The position numbers and the translations under genes were made by a program. Of a stretch of 7,886 nucleotides of DNA, positions 6,137 through 7,886 are shown one piece after another. The first letter of the stretch is position 1, and every line of letters begins with the position of its first letter. A model generated the notes under the pieces. The model ran no database searches. It was not told the DNA's origin and was given only the letters and a program-made list of their open reading frames with translations. Source of the stretch: Chlorobiota bacterium (GTDB taxonomy: Bacteria > Bacteroidota > Bacteroidia > Flavobacteriales > Flavobacteriaceae); the NCBI GenBank assembly GCA_013153655.1, contig JAADEB010000023.1:1-7886 (forward strand), written 5' to 3'.

Positions 6137-6227
6137 TGAATTGTCAGAAAGTGACATAAAATTTTACTTTAAACATTTTGGCATGTTTTTGGACGGAAAT
6201 TGATAAATTGCGAAAAAATAGTCCGAT

Positions 6228-7244
6228 ATGAACATTATCATTCCCATGGCCGGATGGGGCACACGCCTGCGGCCGCATACGCTGACGGTACCCAAACCCT
6301 TGATCAAAGTGGCCGGAAAACCGGTGGTGCAACGATTGGTGGAAACCATTGCCGCCTCGGTGGAAGCGCCGGTGGAAAACGTGGTGTTTGTGATTAAATC
6401 CGCCTTCGGGCCGGAAATCGAGCAAAAACTGTTGGACCTGGCCGCCGCCTTGGGCATGAAAGGACATATCCGTTATCAGGAGCAGGCCTTGGGAACGGCA
6501 CACGCCATTTATATGGCCGCCGAATTCCTGGAAGGCAATACGTTTGTGGCCTATGCCGATACCCTGTTTGACGGACGCATCGAGATAGATCCCGAAGCCG
6601 ATTCCATGATCGTGGTCAAAAAGGTGGACCGGCCGGAACAATTCGGTGTGGTACAATTGGACGAATACGGTTACATCAAGCAATTCGTGGAAAAACCCAA
6701 GGAATTCGTATCGGACCTGGCCATTGTGGGTATCTACTATTTCCGCGACGGCGCCGTGCTACGCAACGAGATTCAATACCTGATGGACAACGGCATCATG
6801 AAATCGGGCGAATACCAACTCACCGACGCATTGGAAAACATGTTGCGCAAAGGCATGAAATTCAAACCGGCCGGCATCGATCGATGGATGGATTTCGGCA
6901 ACTACAAAGCCGCCGTGGCCACCAACCGCGACGTACTGGAAATCGCTGCACGCAAGGGCGAAAATCCGGTTTCGGACAAGGCCGTCCTGGAAAATGCACG
7001 CATCATTTCGCCGTGTTATGTGGAAGAAGGCGTGGTGGTACGCAACGCCACCGTGGGACCCTATGTGTCGCTTCATGCCGGCACACGCGTGGAAGGCGGC
7101 CGTATCGAGGAATCCCTGATAGGCGAAAACAATCTGCTGGAAAACAGCCTCCTGAAAGGCAGCATGATCGGCAGTCATACCCACGTGAAAGATTTCGAAG
7201 GCGAGCTGAGTTTGGGCGATTACAGCAAAATCCTGCGAAAGTGA
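6228..7244 (+). CDS. Sugar-phosphate nucleotidyltransferase (RmlA-like) with beta-helix tail
   Basis: This 338-residue cytoplasmic enzyme should couple a sugar-1-phosphate to an NTP, giving an NDP-sugar and pyrophosphate for surface glycan synthesis. The N-terminal catalytic domain has the nucleotide-binding loop AGWGTRLRPHTLTVPKPLIK (8-27), the metal aspartate in YADTLF (109-114), the EKP motif (155-157), and GEYQLTD (194-200) followed by WMDFGN (220-225). From about residue 250 to the end, hydrophobic repeats such as ISPCYVEEGVVVRNATVGPYV and ESLIGENNLLENSLLKGSMI form a left-handed beta-helix, as in bifunctional or regulated members of the family. The conserved glycine before the GTRLRP core is tryptophan (GWGT), which I recall as usual in Bacteroidota versions. 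The sugar and base cannot be assigned; RmlA-type glucose-1-phosphate thymidylyltransferase is the usual database label. The TPR gene overlaps its stop by 4 bases. Confidence 0.92.
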   Translation: MNIIIPMAGWGTRLRPHTLTVPKPLIKVAGKPVVQRLVETIAASVEAPVENVVFVIKSAFGPEIEQKLLDLAAALGMKGHIRYQEQALGTAHAIYMAAEFLEGNTFVAYADTLFDGRIEIDPEADSMIVVKKVDRPEQFGVVQLDEYGYIKQFVEKPKEFVSDLAIVGIYYFRDGAVLRNEIQYLMDNGIMKSGEYQLTDALENMLRKGMKFKPAGIDRWMDFGNYKAAVATNRDVLEIAARKGENPVSDKAVLENARIISPCYVEEGVVVRNATVGPYVSLHAGTRVEGGRIEESLIGENNLLENSLLKGSMIGSHTHVKDFEGELSLGDYSKILRK

Positions 7245-7886
7245 AAAGACGGATTCCGTTTCTGATAATGCTTGTTTGGACGTTCTTTTTGCCGCTTCAA
7301 GGCCTCCGGGCGCAATCGAAAAAGGCGAATACTTACGAAACGTTCAACAAATTTTACCTCCAAGGCGTGTATCACTACATCCGCCGTGAAAACGATCTGG
7401 CACGCAACGACCTGATACAGGCCACCCGCCTCAACGACTCGGTGGGAGCGCCGTATTTCTACCTGGCTTTGGTGGAACGCGCTTCGGGAAACACCCAAGC
7501 GGCCGCCGAATATTTGGACAAAGCCTGTGCCTTGGACCCCGAGCGGGCGAAAACCTACCGGAAATATTATGCGGATACCACCGGCCGAAACAAAGAGAAA
7601 AACACCACCGCTCCGTCCGCACAAAGCATCGCCAAAGATCGTGATGCGGATGATTTTGTAAAGCGCCACCGTAGCTTTACGGCGGAATACGTCTGGCAAA
7701 AAGGTAACGAATACGTGGAAAAATATCCTTTCCGTCCGCGATTGGTGTACATTACCGCCGAAGCCGGCAAAAAACTGAAAAAATACGACGAAGCCATACG
7801 TCTTTTGGAAAACGGTATGGATTTTGCCGCCATGGAACCGGACTTGTATCCGGATTACGTGCGTTTGCTGGTGGAACTCTACGAAC
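7241..7886 (+). CDS. Exported tetratricopeptide repeat protein (partial)
   Basis: The frame starts with GTG at 7241, overlapping the preceding stop as GTGA, and is open for 215 codons to the right edge. From this GTG the protein reads (M)KRRIPFLIMLVWTFFLPLQ, a basic start plus a hydrophobic core, with GLRA/Q at 21-25 as a likely signal-peptidase site. The next ATG (7268) would lose the positive KRR, so the GTG is preferred. The mature part has helical TPR-like repeats: YLQGVYHYIRRENDLARNDL (39-58), PYFYLALVERASGNTQAAAEYLDKACALDP (71-100), and ITAEAGKKLKKYDEAIRLLENG (171-192), joined by a polar linker at about 112-138. It is probably a periplasmic or outer-membrane-associated scaffold. The translational coupling suggests co-expression with the nucleotidyltransferase. 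Total length and the C-terminal domain are unknown. Confidence 0.83.
   Translation, partial: MKRRIPFLIMLVWTFFLPLQGLRAQSKKANTYETFNKFYLQGVYHYIRRENDLARNDLIQATRLNDSVGAPYFYLALVERASGNTQAAAEYLDKACALDPERAKTYRKYYADTTGRNKEKNTTAPSAQSIAKDRDADDFVKRHRSFTAEYVWQKGNEYVEKYPFRPRLVYITAEAGKKLKKYDEAIRLLENGMDFAAMEPDLYPDYVRLLVELYE

Noticed and set aside
6144..6683. A 179-codon minus-strand frame overlapping the start of the nucleotidyltransferase.
   Set aside because: It is antisense to the signature-bearing catalytic domain, rich in H/F/G, with no motif.
1..7886. Search for mobile elements, CRISPR repeats, toxin-antitoxin or defence genes, riboswitches and long direct repeats.
   Set aside because: No transposase, integrase, spaced repeats, terminal inverted repeats or recognisable riboswitch core were found by reading both strands; the region looks like ordinary chromosomal housekeeping DNA.

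Overview
The window looks like chromosomal DNA from a Bacteroidota bacterium, quite possibly Flavobacteriales; the phylum is fairly secure and the order is a guess. The signs are several gene families typical of that phylum: the SH3 + NlpC/P60 protein, the PAHRV-type MGMT-like protein, the small STAS/SEC14-like protein, and the nucleotidyltransferase beginning MNIIIPMAGWGTRLRP. In addition, exact TAnnTTTG sequences, the Bacteroidota primary-sigma -7 element, sit just upstream of four transcription units, and most starts lack a strong Shine-Dalgarno sequence. Genes have C/G-rich third positions, while intergenic DNA is strikingly AT-rich.

Layout. On the minus strand at the left edge is the N-terminal part of a NlpC/P60-type cell-wall hydrolase (1-312, cut by the edge), preceded by a small DUF486/DMT_6 membrane protein (428-799, minus). 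From an AT-rich divergent intergenic region a family 2 glycosyltransferase of the LgtF/WaaE type runs rightwards (939-1748). Next comes a tightly packed plus-strand block: chorismate synthase aroC (1804-2874), a dicarboxylate/amino-acid:cation symporter (2861-4198), an alkyltransferase-like MGMT-family protein without the reactive cysteine (4195-4518), a STAS/SEC14-like protein (4515-4916) and a YihY/BrkB membrane protein (4913-5848). Every junction in this block overlaps, by 14, 4, 4 and 4 bases, so it is very likely one translationally coupled operon.

A tRNA-Leu(CAG) with its own promoter element and intrinsic terminator lies on the minus strand (5918-6001), convergent with the operon. After about 225 bases of AT-rich non-coding DNA, a second plus-strand unit begins: an RmlA-like sugar-phosphate nucleotidyltransferase with a left-handed beta-helix tail (6228-7244), overlapped by 4 bases (GTGA) by an exported TPR protein that runs off the right edge (7241-7886).

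The functions are mostly housekeeping and cell-envelope: aromatic biosynthesis, nutrient uptake, sugar activation and transfer, peptidoglycan turnover and DNA-damage recognition. I see no mobile element, CRISPR array, phage gene or defence system, and no clear evidence of a new system. The most interesting points are the cysteine-less MGMT homologue inside a coupled operon of unrelated functions, the uncharacterised STAS-like partner gene, and two inverted repeats in intergenic regions. No stretch longer than about 300 bases lacks a gene.
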